The position numbers were made by a program, and so were the translations under genes. A model generated the notes under the pieces. That model was not told where the DNA came from and searched no databases. It saw nothing but the letters and a program-made list of their open reading frames with translations. From B46-G9 sp964581175 (GTDB taxonomy: Bacteria > Desulfobacterota > DSM-4660 > Desulfatiglandales > Desulfatiglandaceae): DNA of 64,000 nucleotides. The stretch lies in assembly GCA_964581175.1 (NCBI GenBank), contig CAZONI010000009.1:21038-85037 (forward strand), in the 5' to 3' direction. Positions 31,635 to 39,694 of this stretch are shown one piece after another (the stretch's first letter is position 1; each line of letters opens with the position of its first letter).

Positions 31635-32153
31635 TTAATTCCAGCAGCCGCTGCCGTATCCATACATGTGGTTTCCGTAGCCGCCGTAACCCATCATTCC
31701 CCATCCATAACCTGGGCCGGATCTTTGGCCGTATCCTTGTGCCAAGCCGGTATCCGGAGCTATCTTCCTGGCTTTTAGACTGAAATCGAGCCGTTTTTGG
31801 GAGAGCTGTGCCCGCAGGCCATTGATTTCGTTCTGCAATGCCGTGATGTGATCCCTGTCGGGGGTTGCCGCGTTTAATGCATCGTTTAGTTCCGATGATT
31901 TGTTCCAGAGTTGGTTCCGAATAGGAGCGGTGTCGGTATAAAAATCCTGCCTCAACTGATCCAGTTTTGCTGCCTGTTCCTGGCTGAGATTGCTATACCC
32001 GTAACCGCCTCCGTTATTCCCGTAGTATCCCGGACCGTAACCCCAACCCATGCCCCGGTGCATACCGCCCCATCCTGGGCCCCATGCGAGAACCGGATAG
32101 GCAATTGCCGCTACCAAAAGAAGTGCTCCCATAATTGTTAATGTCTTTTTCAT
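31635..32153 (-). CDS. zraP: ZraP/Spy/CpxP-like periplasmic protein
   Basis: 172 residues. Signal peptide (residues 1-23, 'KKTLTIMGALLLVAAIAYPV'), then a Gly/Tyr/Met-rich segment, and a helical LTXXQ-like core: 'LSQEQAAKLDQLRQDFYTDT' with 'LWNKSSELNDALNAATPDRD' and 'LQNEINGLRAQLSQKRLDFS'. The C-terminal Gly/Tyr/Met/His-rich tail ends GYGSGCWN. ZraP-type proteins are zinc-binding periplasmic chaperones. It is divergent from a ZraS/ZraR-like pair as in enterobacteria, with a sigma-54 promoter and activator palindrome between. The symbol is by analogy. Confidence 0.82.
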   Translation of the reverse strand: MKKTLTIMGALLLVAAIAYPVLAWGPGWGGMHRGMGWGYGPGYYGNNGGGYGYSNLSQEQAAKLDQLRQDFYTDTAPIRNQLWNKSSELNDALNAATPDRDHITALQNEINGLRAQLSQKRLDFSLKARKIAPDTGLAQGYGQRSGPGYGWGMMGYGGYGNHMYGYGSGCWN

Positions 32154-32203
32154 AATCTAACCTCCTCAATGTAATTTTTGTTGCGCACTTGGCCTCCCTA
32201 AAA

Positions 32204-32219
32204 AGCAAGGGGCATGCCA
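32204..32219 (-). promoter_or_regulatory. Sigma-54 promoter of zraP
   Basis: TGGCATGCCCCTTGCT on the minus strand, GG-N10-GC, an almost perfect consensus, 51 bases upstream of the ATG at 32153. Confidence 0.8.
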
Positions 32220-32317
32220 CAGTGATTTCACAGTATAATAACATGCTGATATTTATATGATAAATTACTTTTCACTTATGGAAGAAGAAATTCCCTCTTG
32301 CCAAACAGGGGAAAATG

Positions 32318-32336
32318 TTGGATACTTTTTATCCAA
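32318..32336. promoter_or_regulatory. Candidate activator site C (TTGGATAC-TTT-TTATCCAA)
   Basis: A palindrome with 7-base perfect arms (TTGGATA/TATCCAA), centred about 110 bases upstream of the GG of the zraP sigma-54 promoter and about 158 bases from the possible zraS one. Confidence 0.65.
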
Positions 32337-32483
32337 GAACCATATGCATGTGGTTAGAAAATATCCGCCTTGAACATGAGTACTGTGTTTTACGAGAAGG
32401 AAACACCCGAAGACCGGACATATTTTCTCCTTGTTATGCCGTAATTTAGGAGAAGCAACCTTTAGAATACTCCGATCGTCGAC

Positions 32484-32499
32484 TGGTATTCATTTTGCT
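32484..32499 (+). promoter_or_regulatory. Possible sigma-54 promoter toward zraS
   Basis: TGGTATTCATTTTGCT, GG-N10-GC. Transcription would begin within about three bases of the kinase ATG at 32513, so either the mRNA is leaderless or the match is fortuitous. Confidence 0.4.
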
Positions 32500-32512
32500 A
32501 GAGAAGACTTTT

Positions 32513-34288
32513 ATGAAATCAACAGAAAAAAGAGGAAAAAGGGAGTGGTTTCGCATTCCGCCGTGGATACTGGTGGGATCGGTTGTTATCCTTGCACCGA
32601 TCCTGATCTTCTGGACCCACGAAAACCTGGACAGGGAAAAGAAATTCGTCACGGAGTTGATGGTTGAGAATGGCGCAGCCCTGATACGCTCTTTCGAGGC
32701 CGGGGCCAGGACCGGAATGATGGGCATGATGGGTATGGGAGGAGGAGAGTTCCGCCTCCAGAGGCTCCTGATGGAAACGGCCCGGCAGCCTAATATCGTC
32801 TACCTGATCGTAACGGACACGAACGGAACTATCCTTGCGGCGAACGACCCGGATAAGATTGGATCAGTTCATGGAAAGGGCCTTGATCTCCGACAGATTT
32901 CCCAATCCAGGAAGGTAGAGTGGCGGGAGGTAACAAATCCGGACGGGGAGCATATTTTTGAGGTTTTCCGGGGTTTTCTGACGGGCTGGGGGCGGTTTCG
33001 GGGAAATAACTGGTTAGTCCCCCAGGATTCGTCGCTCCGACCTCGCATGCAGGGAAACCGTTTCGGGAGGGACTCTTCGGATATCATCTTTGTCGGTCTG
33101 GACATGAAATCTGTTGCGGCTGCCAGGAAGGCCGATACCCTTCATTCCATTATCATGGCGGTGATCCTCTTTCTTATAGGTTTCGTGGGCATATTTTTTC
33201 TCTTTCTCACACAAGCCTATCGTACGGCGAGAGCGGCACTGACGAAGGTGAAGGCCTTTTCAGACAGCGTGGTGGAGAATATGCCCATCGGACTCCTATT
33301 CATCGATGGTGAAGGCAAGGTTGTCTCCTTCAACCAGACTGCCGAAACAATCATGGGACTTTCAGCTGCCGAGGTCCTCGGGGAAAATGCGGACGATATA
33401 CTTCCGAGCGAGTTGAGGTCCCTCGTGGCCGAGTGCAAGACCGAAAAACAGATCGTTGAAAAGGAAATGGACTTTCCTTTTCATAACGGAAGGGTTGCCC
33501 CCATGGACATCATCGTTTCATCCCTCAAGGAGGATGACAGTGCATCTCTGGGATATATTGTCCTCTTCAGAGATCTCAGTGAGATCCAGGATCTCAAGAC
33601 CGAAGTCGAGAGGAGCAGGCGCCTCGCGTCCCTTGGCAAACTTGCCGCGGGGATTGCGCACGAGATACGGAATCCCCTCAGTTCCATAAAGGGATTTGCC
33701 ACCTATTTCAAGGAGCGGTACAAGGATGTTCCCGCCGACCAGGAAACGGCCGGCATCATGATAGAGGAGGTGGAGCGGCTCAACCGGGTCATCGGCCAGC
33801 TCCTGGAATTTGCCCGGCCTGTAAACATTGAAAAGAAGCCTACCGACCTCCGGGAACTGGTCAACCAGGCATTGAAGCTGGTGGAAGGGGATGCCGTGCG
33901 AAAGAAGATCCGTGTCGTACTGGATGGCCCTCCTCTGGAGAAGAGGGTGAACCTTGATCCGGACAGAATAAAGCAGGTGCTCCTGAACCTCTACCTGAAC
34001 GCCCTGGAGGCCATGGGAGAGGGCGGAACGCTGACTGTTGGTGTCCGGCAAAGGAGACCCGGCATTATTGAGATTATGATCAGCGATACGGGCGAAGGCA
34101 TTTCAAAAGGGGATCTGGCCCACGTGTTTGATCCCTATTTCACGAGGAAACCTTCCGGAACCGGTCTCGGCCTTGCGATTGTCCATAAGATCATGGAATC
34201 CCACAGGGGTGAGGTCCATATGGAAAGTGCCGTGGGGAAAGGCACAACCGTAACCCTCTCTTTTCCGGTTGAAGGAGATGACGAATGA
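32513..34288 (+). CDS. zraS: ZraS-like sensor histidine kinase
   Basis: 591 residues. TM1 about 16-35, periplasmic sensor about 36-205, TM2 about 210-235, PAS domain about 245-360, dimerisation domain with phospho-acceptor H383 in 'LAAGIAHEIRNPLSSIKGFA', and ATPase domain with 'NLYLNALEAMGEGG', 'DTGEGISKGDLAHVFDPYFT' and 'GTGLGLAIVHKIM'. The sensor domain carries 'GARTGMMGMMGMGGGEF', an unusual Met-rich patch (residues 68-76) that could bind soft metals such as Cu(I) or Ag(I). Its stop overlaps the response-regulator start (ATGA). The divergent zraP gene suggests an envelope or metal stress signal. Confidence 0.85.
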   Translation: MKSTEKRGKREWFRIPPWILVGSVVILAPILIFWTHENLDREKKFVTELMVENGAALIRSFEAGARTGMMGMMGMGGGEFRLQRLLMETARQPNIVYLIVTDTNGTILAANDPDKIGSVHGKGLDLRQISQSRKVEWREVTNPDGEHIFEVFRGFLTGWGRFRGNNWLVPQDSSLRPRMQGNRFGRDSSDIIFVGLDMKSVAAARKADTLHSIIMAVILFLIGFVGIFFLFLTQAYRTARAALTKVKAFSDSVVENMPIGLLFIDGEGKVVSFNQTAETIMGLSAAEVLGENADDILPSELRSLVAECKTEKQIVEKEMDFPFHNGRVAPMDIIVSSLKEDDSASLGYIVLFRDLSEIQDLKTEVERSRRLASLGKLAAGIAHEIRNPLSSIKGFATYFKERYKDVPADQETAGIMIEEVERLNRVIGQLLEFARPVNIEKKPTDLRELVNQALKLVEGDAVRKKIRVVLDGPPLEKRVNLDPDRIKQVLLNLYLNALEAMGEGGTLTVGVRQRRPGIIEIMISDTGEGISKGDLAHVFDPYFTRKPSGTGLGLAIVHKIMESHRGEVHMESAVGKGTTVTLSFPVEGDDE

Positions 34289-35655
34289 GCACCAAAAATG
34301 CGGTCCTGGTGGTAGATGACGACAGGGGTCATCGGACCATGTTGAAAACACTTCTTTCCGGGTGGAGGTACACCGTGTCCGAGGCGGAAGACGGCGCCAC
34401 TGCCATTGAAATGGCGCGGGAAACTCCTTTCGACCTCGTACTCATGGACATCCGCATGATCAAGGTATCAGGTCTGGAGGCGCTTTCCGAGATCAAGGCC
34501 CACAATCCCGCCATTCCCATCATCATCATGACTGCCTATTCCTCTGTTGAAACAGCGGTCGAGGCCCTGAAAAACGGGGCCTATGATTATCTCACCAAAC
34601 CTCTCGACTTTGACGTGCTCCGTCTTACCATGGAGCGAGCCATGGACCATACCCACCTGAAAGAAGAAAACCGGCTCCTGAAAGCCAGCCTGGGAGAAAA
34701 ATTCGACCGCCAGAATATCATCGGAAACAGTCCCGGTATGGTTCGTCTCTTTGAGACCATAGTCCAGGTCGCGCCTTCAGAGGCAACCGTGCTCATCACC
34801 GGGGAATCGGGTACCGGGAAGGAATTGATTGCAGGGGCCATCCATTACAACAGCGAACGGAAAAAGGGGCCCTTCATCAAGGTAAACTGCGCAGCCCTGA
34901 CCGAGACGCTCCTCGAATCGGAACTCTTCGGCCACGAAAAGGGTTCTTTTACCGGGGCCCACCGTCGGAAAGAGGGCCAGTTCAGCCTCGCGGACGGGGG
35001 AAGTCTCTTCTTGGATGAAGTGAGTGAGATGCCGCTCTCCATGCAGGTCAAACTATTGCGCGTGATCCAGGAGAGGGAATTTACCCGGGTCGGGGGTGAA
35101 GAGGTAATCAAGGTGGATGTTCGCCTCATTGCGGCCACGAACAAGGATCTGGCAGAAGAAATCGCCGCGGGCAGGTTTCGCAAAGACCTGTTCTACCGTC
35201 TGAACGTGGTGACGCTGCACATGCCCCCGTTGCGGGAACGAAGAGATGATATCCCGTTGCTCGCCCAGCATTTCCTCAAGACATTTGCCGAAAAGAACCG
35301 AAAGTCAATCAAGGGATACACCCCTCAAGCGATGGATCGCCTCCTGCGCTATGACTGGCCCGGGAATGTCAGAGAATTGATGAATGCCGTTGAAAGGATG
35401 GTGGTCCTGTCGCGGGCCGACTACGTTGACGAATCCGATCTCCCGCCGGCAATCCTGGAACAGGTAAGCGTCCCGGTCCCCCAATTGCCGTCCCAGGCGC
35501 TTCCCGGGGGCCTGCGCCTGGAGGAAGTGGAAAAGGCGAGCATACTTCAGACTCTGGAATCGGCCGGAGGGAACAAGAGTGAAGCAGCGCGGCGCCTGGG
35601 GATCACTCGCAGAACCCTCCACAAAAAACTGAAGAAATACGGCGTCATGCCTTGA
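34285..35655 (+). CDS. zraR: ZraR-like sigma-54-dependent response regulator
   Basis: 456 residues. The receiver domain has acidic residues 'VVDDDRG', phospho-acceptor D55 in 'VLMDIRM' and Lys in 'YLTKPLDFD'. The AAA+ domain has Walker A 'GESGTGKELIAGAIHYNS', the sigma-54 contact loop as 'GSFTGA' (GAFTGA variant), Walker B 'GGSLFLDEVSEM' and an Arg-finger region. The C-terminal Fis-type HTH is 'NKSEAARRLGITRRTLHKKL'. It is the likely activator at the three sigma-54 promoters in this window. Ser for Ala in the loop is seen in some active family members. Confidence 0.9.
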   Translation: MSTKNAVLVVDDDRGHRTMLKTLLSGWRYTVSEAEDGATAIEMARETPFDLVLMDIRMIKVSGLEALSEIKAHNPAIPIIIMTAYSSVETAVEALKNGAYDYLTKPLDFDVLRLTMERAMDHTHLKEENRLLKASLGEKFDRQNIIGNSPGMVRLFETIVQVAPSEATVLITGESGTGKELIAGAIHYNSERKKGPFIKVNCAALTETLLESELFGHEKGSFTGAHRRKEGQFSLADGGSLFLDEVSEMPLSMQVKLLRVIQEREFTRVGGEEVIKVDVRLIAATNKDLAEEIAAGRFRKDLFYRLNVVTLHMPPLRERRDDIPLLAQHFLKTFAEKNRKSIKGYTPQAMDRLLRYDWPGNVRELMNAVERMVVLSRADYVDESDLPPAILEQVSVPVPQLPSQALPGGLRLEEVEKASILQTLESAGGNKSEAARRLGITRRTLHKKLKKYGVMP

Positions 35656-35705
35656 AAAGACAGTGCCGGCCGCAAGAGAGGTTTCTTTGAGCTGCGGTTC
35701 GGCTG

Positions 35706-36011
35706 TTACCGGATCGCCTTTCTTGCGATTTCATCCAGGATACAGCAGGAGGCGCCTTTCTTCCCCAGTGCTGAATTGATCACGGCGGCTGCGCAGCCCA
35801 CCCCGGCCTCCACGGTTATGGCCTCGGTGGGGCAATTTTGCGCGCAGGCCCCGCATTCCATGCAGGCATCACGTTTTTCGATCGAAGCATGCCCGTCGCT
35901 CATCTCAAAAACCGCATGAGGACAGACCACGAGACACATGCCGCATCCCACGCATTTTTCCTCAGCCAGTTCCAGGGTAACCACATTTTTCAGATAGATA
36001 AGTTTACCCAT
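35706..36011 (-). CDS. hgcB: HgcB, ferredoxin-like mercury-methylation protein
   Basis: 101 residues from the ATG at 36011. Two [4Fe-4S] motifs: C20-VG-C23-GM-C26-LVV-C30-P and C50-ME-C53-GA-C56-AQN-C60-P. An additional Cys (C73 in 'EAGVGCAAAVINSALG') and the C-terminal pair C89-C90 follow, which are the extra cysteines typical of HgcB and needed with HgcA for mercury methylation. HgcB is thought to reduce the corrinoid of HgcA and bind Hg(II). It begins 13 bp after the hgcA stop, the usual hgcAB order. Confidence 0.92.
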   Translation of the reverse strand: MGKLIYLKNVVTLELAEEKCVGCGMCLVVCPHAVFEMSDGHASIEKRDACMECGACAQNCPTEAITVEAGVGCAAAVINSALGKKGASCCILDEIARKAIR

Positions 36012-36024
36012 GACCTTTCTTTCC

Positions 36025-37179
36025 TTACGCCATAAACCGGGATGCAATCCAGAGTCCCAGGCCGACGACCGCAGCCCCGATCTCCATGGGCACAGCCCAC
36101 CGCATCTCTTTTTTGACCCCCGAGAGGGATGTGTAGGTAGAAGCCCCCGTAAAGTTCATGCCCAGGTAGGCTGCCACAGCCGGGGCCAGAAAGCACCATC
36201 CCCCAAGTTCCATGTACCCGGCCAACGTCTCTGATCCTTCCCAGCGAAAAATCACCAGACACGCCGCTGTAATCAGCCCCAGCCACATTCCTTTGAGAGA
36301 AAAGGCGCGGCCGGGCAGCCAGGGGAGCAGGAGCGGAGTCATCACCGCACCGGCGAAGATCGCGGCGAGGAAGGCAACGGCCGCAAAGAGACCATAATGA
36401 TACAGGTTTTGCCAGAACCCGCCGGGACCACCAAGCCCCCCAAGGAAAAGAAGGGCCGGCAGGATGATAACATAGATCTTCACTGCCTCCACAAGCTCCA
36501 CGGGTATCAGGACCAGACGATCCAGGAGCGGGAATTTCTTGATCCGCATGCCGGGTGTTGCCCGCAGGCCGCTATCGAGAAAGGCAGGGAGATCCTCGGC
36601 ACGGATGGGGCCATATACGACCTTGAACCCCGAGAACTGCCGGACCTTGTGAGAGGCCACCCCGGGGGCCGAAAGCTGGGGCAGAATGACCGTCCGGTGT
36701 TTTACGACCTTTGAAAGGTCACAGAAATCCACACGTTGCACCAGCTCCCGGGTCCCGAACGTGCCCTTGCCTGCTGAACACCACACATTGATGCCTCCCG
36801 TATTCAGGACAAGGATCCAGGCGTTCCTCCCGGGCAGTGAACTGCGAAGCCGGTCAAAACTCATCTTGTAATTGGCCGTGACCAGTACGGATGAATCCTC
36901 GTCGGGAGTACCCAAGGCATACAGGCCGGGGTCCACCCTGTAGTGCATGCGCCCTACGCCCCACCTGGCCTTGACGGTCCCCCATCTGTCTTTGCGGTTC
37001 AGAGAGGATGACACCCGGGGCACTTCACCAACATCGGTATGGAGCAACCCGATGATGAAAGGCTGATGGAGGTCCGGTTTCTTCATCCCTTCTTCTTCGC
37101 CCGGCGGCAAGTCGACCATGGGGAAGGAGAAGGCTCCGGACTGCTCTTCAACTGAATTTTTCAAAACCTGCCCTTTCAT
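36025..37179 (-). CDS. hgcA: HgcA, corrinoid protein of mercury methylation
   Basis: 384 residues. The cap-helix motif reads N131-VWC134-SAGKGTFGTREL, with Cys as lower ligand to the corrinoid; most HgcA have NVWCAAGK, so position +1 is Ser here. The N-terminal corrinoid-binding region also has 'GTVKARWGVGRMHYRVDPGL'. The C-terminal part has about five transmembrane helices ('AVKIYVIILPALLFLGGLGG' to 'IGAAVVGLGLWIASRFMA'), the HgcA membrane domain. With HgcB it converts Hg(II) to methylmercury. The ATG at 37179 overlaps the upstream acyl-CoA dehydrogenase stop (ATGA); a start at 37086 is an alternative that would drop about 30 non-conserved residues. Confidence 0.93.
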   Translation of the reverse strand: MKGQVLKNSVEEQSGAFSFPMVDLPPGEEEGMKKPDLHQPFIIGLLHTDVGEVPRVSSSLNRKDRWGTVKARWGVGRMHYRVDPGLYALGTPDEDSSVLVTANYKMSFDRLRSSLPGRNAWILVLNTGGINVWCSAGKGTFGTRELVQRVDFCDLSKVVKHRTVILPQLSAPGVASHKVRQFSGFKVVYGPIRAEDLPAFLDSGLRATPGMRIKKFPLLDRLVLIPVELVEAVKIYVIILPALLFLGGLGGPGGFWQNLYHYGLFAAVAFLAAIFAGAVMTPLLLPWLPGRAFSLKGMWLGLITAACLVIFRWEGSETLAGYMELGGWCFLAPAVAAYLGMNFTGASTYTSLSGVKKEMRWAVPMEIGAAVVGLGLWIASRFMA

Positions 37180-38315
37180 TCCTTCAACAATTCACGGGCC
37201 GTCACAAGCCGCATGATCTGGTTGGTGCCCGTGTAGATCTGGATAAGCTTGGCGTCCCGCATCATCCTTTCCAGGGGGAAATCCTTCATATACCCAGAAC
37301 CTCCCATCACCTGGACAGCGTCCGTGGTGACTTTCATGGCAGTATCGGACGCAATAAACTTGGCCATGGCACAGGCCCCCGGGATGCGACGATGCTCTCC
37401 CCTGTCCAGGTATTTGGCCGCCTGATACGTTAAAAGGCGTGCCGCTTCCGTATTGGCCGCCATGTCTGCGAGCATGAACTGAATGCCCTGAAGTCTTGCG
37501 ATGGGCCGCCCGAATTGCACCCGCTGTTTCGCGTATGAAACAGCCTCGTCAATGGCGCCCTGGGCGAGTCCCACGGCCTGGGCAGCGGCAAAAGCGCGGC
37601 TGGTATTCAGGGCAGCCATCATGTTGACAGCGCCTTCGCCTTCCTCGCCGATCCTGTTCTCGACCGGGACGATCATGTCATCGAAAAAGAGCTCCGAATT
37701 GATGGACCCCCGCATGCCCATTTTGTTTTCATTCTTGCCGTAGGACAGGCCTTTCGAACCCTTTTCCACCGCAAACGCCGTCAGCCCCTTGAACTTCCTC
37801 TCGGGATCGGTATAGGTATACAGGCTGATGACATCCGCCACACTCCCATTGGTGGTAAAGCACTTCTGGCCATTGATGACGTAATGGTCTCCCTCTCTGG
37901 CCGCGCGCGTCTTCATTGACAGGGCATCCGACCCGGCTCCGGGTTCCGTGGCCGCAAAAGCCGCCAGCCTGCCCGCGGCAAAGCCCGGCAGGAGCCTCTC
38001 CTTCAATTCGTCACTGCCCCCCATCAGGATCGGGAGCATGCCGTCTGCCTGGGCGATGAGGATCAGGGCCGAAGAAGCACAGACTTTGGCGATTTCTTCT
38101 ATGATCATGCAAAAGAGGAGATATTCCGCCCCAATGCCCCCGTACTTTTCCGGAAGGAGCGGCGTGAGGAGACCGTTTTCTGTGTACAATTTTACGGTAT
38201 CCCAGGGAAATTCCTGCTTCTCATCGATCTCGGCCGCCCTCGGCCTGATTTTCTCCCGGGCCATACCCCTTACGGTATCCAGAATCATCCGCTGTTCTTC
38301 ATTCAGCTCTATCAT
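37176..38315 (-). CDS. Acyl-CoA dehydrogenase family protein
   Basis: 379 residues. It has the standard ACAD layout: helical N-domain ('EEQRMILDTVRGMAREKIRP'), FAD-contact strand 'AFAATEPGAGSDALSMKTRA' with 'INGQKCFTTNGSVADVISLY', and C-domain 'QVMGGSGYMKDFPLERMMRD'. The short-chain catalytic site, normally IYEGT, reads 'IQIYTGTNQIMR', so Glu is Thr. I see no obvious substitute Glu at the alternative helix-G position either. It may be a variant that uses another base, or a non-oxidising member. It is cotranscribed with hgcA through an ATGA overlap; a link to mercury methylation is not implied by family knowledge. Confidence 0.85.
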   Translation of the reverse strand: MIELNEEQRMILDTVRGMAREKIRPRAAEIDEKQEFPWDTVKLYTENGLLTPLLPEKYGGIGAEYLLFCMIIEEIAKVCASSALILIAQADGMLPILMGGSDELKERLLPGFAAGRLAAFAATEPGAGSDALSMKTRAAREGDHYVINGQKCFTTNGSVADVISLYTYTDPERKFKGLTAFAVEKGSKGLSYGKNENKMGMRGSINSELFFDDMIVPVENRIGEEGEGAVNMMAALNTSRAFAAAQAVGLAQGAIDEAVSYAKQRVQFGRPIARLQGIQFMLADMAANTEAARLLTYQAAKYLDRGEHRRIPGACAMAKFIASDTAMKVTTDAVQVMGGSGYMKDFPLERMMRDAKLIQIYTGTNQIMRLVTARELLKE

Positions 38316-38449
38316 GGAAAATACATCTCCTTAATGCATCTGTATCCTTCCGGCTCCTGACTCCCAATTCCCCGTATCGTCATCTATTGGTGGGTATACT
38401 CCCTGCATCGAGTAGCCTCAAGGCCGGACCCTCTGGACCCGGATCTTTA

Positions 38450-38923
38450 CTATTGCACCAGCAGGACCGACAGTTCCTTGGATAACTGCAGGATCTTCTG
38501 GGATATGCTCCCCAGGAAAAATTCCTTGAAGCCCGAGATGCCCCGTCTTCCCACAACAAGCATGTCGGCCCGGCACTGCTCCGCCTCCGCAACAATGTCT
38601 CTGGCCACGCCCCTCTTATGGGCACTCGTCTTCACCTGGATATTTTCCTCGGGAAATCCCGCGTCAAGGAGAACCTGCTTGGCCTTCTCCAATGCCGTTT
38701 CAAGCGCCATTTTCTTTTCCTCCTCCACCTGGCAAAATGCCTCCTGCTGTTCGGTGAAGGTCGGGATAAGACTGTCCCCTTTCAATTCGCACACGGCTGC
38801 CGTACTTGGAATCACGCTGAAAAGGATGATCTCATGGTTCGTACTGAAGGTTTCAGCCACAAAGTCCACAGCCCTGGCCGCATTTTCCGAATAATCAAGC
38901 GCAACAAGAAATCTTTTTCCCAT
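38450..38923 (-). CDS. Universal stress protein (UspA family)
   Basis: 157 residues. Single Usp domain starting 'KRFLVALDYSENAARAVDFV' and ending with the ATP-binding pattern 'DMLVVGRRGISGFKEFFLGS' (G-x2-G-x9-G-S) and 'LSVLLVQ'. A Cys-containing insert ('TAAVCELKGDSLIPTFTEQQ') precedes the ATP site. Function is general stress tolerance; no partner is evident. The 80 to 130 base flanks show no features. Confidence 0.85.
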   Translation of the reverse strand: MGKRFLVALDYSENAARAVDFVAETFSTNHEIILFSVIPSTAAVCELKGDSLIPTFTEQQEAFCQVEEEKKMALETALEKAKQVLLDAGFPEENIQVKTSAHKRGVARDIVAEAEQCRADMLVVGRRGISGFKEFFLGSISQKILQLSKELSVLLVQ

Positions 38924-39067
38924 AGTTCGCCTCCCCGGCTGGAATCATAACGGTCAAGAGTGCAATATGGCCCGGCCATTCCGGTCCATCATAATATATA
39001 TTCTTCATGGCGCGGTCAAGTAATCGGAAGGGAAGCCCATGACCGAATCACTTGAAAGGCCACTCTG

Positions 39068-39370
39068 TCAATCTTCGTAAGGCTTCAACTTTAAGGTAAG
39101 TCCTTCAATACCACAAACCACCGCTTTGCCGCCGACCGGCAGGGGGACCTCGCATACAGCGCTCCATATTTCCCCGTTGATCGACACTTGCCCCTCAGTC
39201 TTATTCCATCGCCGAATTTCAACAGGCTTGCCTATCATGCCCATCACGCCATACGTGGACTGTTTTCTCCCTTTGAAGATAAACCAGACGAGCGGAAAAA
39301 TTACATGTTCGACAAGCTCAACGCCGATATAGATAATAATTATTGTGATTATAATGTCTTTCAGCGTCAT
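39068..39370 (-). CDS. Small NfeD-like membrane protein
   Basis: 100 residues. One N-terminal transmembrane helix ('DIIITIIIIYIGVELVEHVI') and a C-terminal OB-fold NfeD domain ('MGMIGKPVEIRRWNKTEGQV' and 'WSAVCEVPLPVGGKAVVCGI' then 'EGLTLKL'). Such short NfeD proteins usually pair with stomatin-like or protease genes, but none is adjacent here. It follows a cytochrome-like gene on the same strand. Confidence 0.8.
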   Translation of the reverse strand: MTLKDIIITIIIIYIGVELVEHVIFPLVWFIFKGRKQSTYGVMGMIGKPVEIRRWNKTEGQVSINGEIWSAVCEVPLPVGGKAVVCGIEGLTLKLKPYED

Positions 39371-39424
39371 TCCCGACCAAATTCCTTCAGCTGACTAGCT
39401 TCCAAATTCTATTTATAGATGGCA

Positions 39425-39694
39425 CTATTTAATGACACCATGTTTCTTCAGGTTGGATCTTATGTAGGTCCAATGCAAGATAATATGTACCGCAATCACG
39501 ATCACGAATATCAGTGCAGTCCATTCATGCAGAGCAACAAGAAAATGTCTGAAAGAAACCAGGAAACTGCCCCGGGCTTCATATCCCCTGGGCAATACAA
39601 GCCAATTCAGAAAGCCGGTACTGCACAAAAAAATGAAAAGAGCAAAAGACATTACATTGACTACCCAGAGTCTTGAAGATTTTTCCTTAGACAT
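39425..39694 (-). CDS. DUF4405-like small membrane cytochrome b
   Basis: 89 residues with two or three transmembrane helices. His residues in 'FRHFLVALHEWTALIFVIVI' and 'AVHIILHWTYI' are placed to ligate haem b, and 'STGFLNWLVLPRGYEARGS' is typical of the family. The ATG directly follows the stop of the upstream protein (TAG-ATG). Together with the dihaem cytochrome c gene at 40648-41226 it could form a small quinol-to-periplasm electron route, though that is inference. Confidence 0.75.
   Translation of the reverse strand: MSKEKSSRLWVVNVMSFALFIFLCSTGFLNWLVLPRGYEARGSFLVSFRHFLVALHEWTALIFVIVIAVHIILHWTYIRSNLKKHGVIK

Larger units (their letters stand above)
32154..32512. other. Divergent zraP-zraS control region
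   Basis: 359 bases containing the zraP sigma-54 promoter (32204-32219), activator palindrome C (32318-32336) and a possible sigma-54 promoter toward zraS (32484-32499). Confidence 0.7.
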
